From: DXYV01 sp045543215
GTDB lineage: Bacteria > Bacillota > Clostridia > Oscillospirales > Oscillospiraceae
NCBI GenBank assembly: GCA_045543215.1
Contig: JAZQMD010000165.1
Coordinates: forward strand, 1-8,299
Length of the DNA stretch: 8,299 nucleotides
Reading direction: 5' to 3'
The translations under genes were made by a program, and so were the position numbers. The notes under the pieces are model-generated. The model saw only the letters and a list, made by a program, of their open reading frames with translations, had not been told where the DNA came from and did no database searches. The first letter of the stretch is position 1, and each line of letters starts with the position of its first letter. This document shows, in pieces, positions 6,672 through 8,299 of this stretch.

Positions 6672-6776
6672 ATGGTTGCAGCTTGGAGATTATCGACAGC
6701 CCAAACTGGAGGGGGCGGCAGCCTTTCTTGCCGACTGCAGGAAGCAAAATATAGTTATAAGGAGTTTTATCATTGA
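6672..6776 (+). CDS. Possible small ORF (34 codons) between recX and rimO
   Basis: An ATG at 6672 opens a 34-codon frame ending in TGA at 6774-6776. AAGAGG at 6660-6665 lies six bases before it, and its stop overlaps the TTG start of rimO as TTGA, the same geometry as ATGA-type coupled genes. The peptide starts MVAAWRLSTAQ, has a GGGG run, and ends KYSYKEFYH; I recognise no family. Composition is not telling, and rimO has its own strong ribosome site inside the ORF. It could be a leader ORF that controls rimO, a short coupled gene, or chance in a 111-base gap. Treat as tentative. Confidence 0.22.
   Translation: MVAAWRLSTAQTGGGGSLSCRLQEAKYSYKEFYH
6759..6764 (+). promoter_or_regulatory. Ribosome binding site that fixes the TTG start of rimO
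   Basis: AAGGAG lies eight bases before TTG 6773. The next in-frame candidates, GTG 6779 and ATG 6785, would be 14 and 20 bases away and would clip the first beta strand of the protein, so TTG is the best start. Confidence 0.75.
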
Positions 6777-8095
6777 AAGTGTCCATGATTTCCCTGGGAT
6801 GTGCAAAAAACCAGGTGAATGCCGAGCAGATGATGGCTCTCATCCATGCCGCCGGGCACACTCTGGCGGATGATCCGGAAGGGAGCGATGTGGTGGTGGT
6901 GAACACCTGTGGCTTCATTAATTCCGCCAAGGAGGAGGCCATTGACAATATTTTGGAAGTGGCCCAGCTGAAGGAAATGGGCAAGGTGAAAAGGATTTTG
7001 GTTACCGGCTGTCTGTCTCAACGATATCGTGATGAGCTGCTGGAGGAGTTGCCTGAGGTGGATGGTATTCTGGGGACTGGAAGCTATACTGATATTGTAT
7101 CCGCCCTTGAGTCCGCCATGAAGGGGGAGAAGCCTACCTTTTTTGGAGATATTAACCACACGGTGGAAAACGGTGGGCGATTGCTGTCTACTCCCTCCCA
7201 CACCGCCTACTTGAAGATTGCTGAGGGATGTGACCATCGCTGTACCTTCTGTGTGATTCCGTCCCTAAGGGGAAAATACCGCAGTCGAACTTTTGAATCT
7301 CTTCTGGAAGAGGCTAAGACTTTGGCCGAGGGTGGGGTTAAGGAGGTCATTGTGGTGGCCCAGGATATTACCCGCTACGGGATCGACCTGTATGGCAAGC
7401 GCCGATTGGGGGAACTGTTGGTTGAGCTGTGTAAGCTACCCTTTCATTGGGTCCGGCTGCACTATCTCTATCCAGACGTAGTGGATGATAAATTGCTGGA
7501 GGTTATCTCAACCCAGCCAAAGATTGTTAAATATCTTGATATTCCCATTCAGCATGCCAACGATGGTATTTTAAGGGCAATGAAGCGCCATGGAACCAAA
7601 GCGGAACTCTCCAATCTGTTTCGCCGTATGAGGGAAAGGATACCCGGTTTAGTGCTGCGTACCTCTATCATTGTGGGATTTCCCGGCGAAGGTGAGGAGG
7701 AGTTTGAGGAACTGTGCCAGTTCATGGCAGAGCACCGTTTCCAGCGGGCGGGGGTCTTTCTATTTTCTCCGCAAGAGGGAACCTCTGCTGCAGATATGCC
7801 TGGGCAGGTGGAGGAAGATGTGGCCAAACGTCGAGTGGAATTACTTGTTGACCTCCAGGCCCGCATTATGGATCAGTGGAATGAGGAGCAGCTGGGGACG
7901 GTGATGGAGGTGCTGTGTGAGGGTTTCGACCCCGACATGGGATGCTATGCCGGGCGGACATACGCTGATTCTCTAGATGTGGATGGTCGGGTGTATTTTA
8001 CTGCTGCGGCAGGAATGGTGGAAGCGGGGCAGTTTGTTAACGTGCGGATCACTGGCGTGTCCGACGGTGACTTGATCGGCGAGATCGAGGAGTAA
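6773..8095 (+). CDS. rimO: Ribosomal protein S12 methylthiotransferase RimO
   Basis: RimO is a radical-SAM enzyme that adds a methylthio group to a conserved aspartate of ribosomal protein S12. The 440-residue protein has the three-part methylthiotransferase layout. The N-terminal UPF0004 domain (about 1-125) has cluster ligands C10 (SLGCAKNQ), C46 (NTCGFIN) and C80 (VTGCLSQ). The radical-SAM core has C153, C157 and C160 in EGCDHRCTFC, followed by VIPSLRGKYRSR. A C-terminal TRAM domain spans about 372-440. The sequences EGCDHRCTFCVIPSLRG and YLDIPIQHANDGILRAMKR, with the SLGCAKN start, fit RimO better than MiaB (tRNA) or MtaB. The usual VDSE after CAKN reads VNAE here. Translation starts at TTG, with AAGGAG eight bases upstream. 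The gene lies 111 bases after recX and just before pgsA, whose ribosome site overlaps the end of rimO, so the two are probably co-transcribed. Confidence 0.94.
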   Translation: MKVSMISLGCAKNQVNAEQMMALIHAAGHTLADDPEGSDVVVVNTCGFINSAKEEAIDNILEVAQLKEMGKVKRILVTGCLSQRYRDELLEELPEVDGILGTGSYTDIVSALESAMKGEKPTFFGDINHTVENGGRLLSTPSHTAYLKIAEGCDHRCTFCVIPSLRGKYRSRTFESLLEEAKTLAEGGVKEVIVVAQDITRYGIDLYGKRRLGELLVELCKLPFHWVRLHYLYPDVVDDKLLEVISTQPKIVKYLDIPIQHANDGILRAMKRHGTKAELSNLFRRMRERIPGLVLRTSIIVGFPGEGEEEFEELCQFMAEHRFQRAGVFLFSPQEGTSAADMPGQVEEDVAKRRVELLVDLQARIMDQWNEEQLGTVMEVLCEGFDPDMGCYAGRTYADSLDVDGRVYFTAAAGMVEAGQFVNVRITGVSDGDLIGEIEE

Positions 8096-8102
8096 TTGTG
8101 TA

Positions 8103-8299
8103 ATGAATATTGCAAACAAACTGACTTTGCTGCGGGTGTTTCTTATCCCGGTGTTCCTGGTGGTACTTTATTGGGGTTTTCCATACAGCCAATATGTAGG
8201 GCTAGCTATCTTCATTGCGGCCAGTATTACTGATTTTATGGACGGCTATTTGGCCCGCAGTCGTAATTTAATTACCGATTTTGGTAAATTTATGGATCC
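8103..8299 (+). CDS. pgsA: CDP-diacylglycerol-glycerol-3-phosphate 3-phosphatidyltransferase PgsA (3' end outside window)
   Basis: PgsA is an integral membrane enzyme that makes phosphatidylglycerophosphate from CDP-diacylglycerol and glycerol-3-phosphate, the committed step to phosphatidylglycerol and cardiolipin. Only 65 full codons plus two bases fit before the window ends. The N-terminus MNIANKLTLLRVFLIPVF is the classic PgsA opening, running into a first membrane helix (about 8-25). A second helix (about 30-43) runs into the CDP-alcohol phosphotransferase signature D44-x2-D47-G48-x2-A51-R52-x8-G61-x3-D65; the last Asp of the motif lies beyond the edge. GAGGAG at 8087-8092 sits ten bases before ATG 8103 and overlaps the end of rimO. 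Other CDP-alcohol transferases such as PssA and Cls-type enzymes share the motif, but the N-terminus and the position after rimO favour PgsA. Confidence 0.9.
   Translation, partial: MNIANKLTLLRVFLIPVFLVVLYWGFPYSQYVGLAIFIAASITDFMDGYLARSRNLITDFGKFMD

Noticed and set aside
6728..6755. Promoter-like TTGCCG-N16-TATAGT before rimO
   Set aside because: Base matches are fair, but transcription would begin near 6762, inside the rimO ribosome site AAGGAG (6759-6764), leaving no usable leader.
6550..6873. 107-codon + strand frame crossing the recX end, the gap and the rimO start
   Set aside because: It overlaps both flanking genes out of frame by over 100 bases each; the shorter 6672-6776 ORF fits the gap better.
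8294..8299. GGATCC at the very end, as a cloning-site or vector junction
   Set aside because: The bases continue the pgsA frame exactly at the conserved FMD-P motif, so it is native coding sequence; the restriction site is coincidence.

Overview
The window reads as ordinary chromosome from a low-to-mid GC Gram-positive anaerobe of class Clostridia. A gut Oscillospiraceae-type genome (Flavonifractor / Intestinimonas / Pseudoflavonifractor-like) is my best guess. That guess rests on the protein character, the strong AGGAGG-type ribosome sites, the use of GTG and TTG starts, and the DUF1385-prmC and recA-recX-rimO-pgsA neighbourhoods. It is inference; no database search was possible. Every supported gene lies on the + strand, and coding density is high. 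I see no mobile element, CRISPR array, tRNA or rRNA.

Region 1 (1-2810) is a signalling cassette. It holds the 3' part of a gene for a repeat-type, probably secreted protein with a calcium-loop-like D-x-N-x-D-G motif, then an OmpR/PhoB-type response regulator, then a membrane sensor histidine kinase with a Cache-like outer domain. The first two genes are tightly spaced. A 69-base gap holding a small dyad and a direct repeat separates regulator from kinase.

Region 2 (2811-4741) starts with a clear extended -10 promoter. It holds a DUF1385 membrane protein (YqhQ-like, function unknown) and prmC, the release-factor glutamine methyltransferase. The DUF1385 stop codon overlaps the prmC ribosome site. 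The release factor gene prfA, the usual partner of prmC, does not follow.

Region 3 (4742-8299) is a DNA-repair and housekeeping run: recA, recX (4-base overlap), a possible 34-codon ORF that ends in a 4-base overlap with the next start, rimO (ribosomal protein S12 methylthiotransferase, TTG start) and the first 66 codons of pgsA (phosphatidylglycerophosphate synthase), cut by the window end. RecX tunes RecA filaments, so that pairing is functional. RimO and PgsA act in translation and lipid synthesis and are probably linked only by co-transcription.

Nothing here amounts to a clearly new system. The points most worth a second look are the unnamed secreted partner of the two-component pair, the small ORF wedged between recX and rimO, the conserved His/Cys motifs of the DUF1385 protein, and the absence of a recognisable LexA box before recA.
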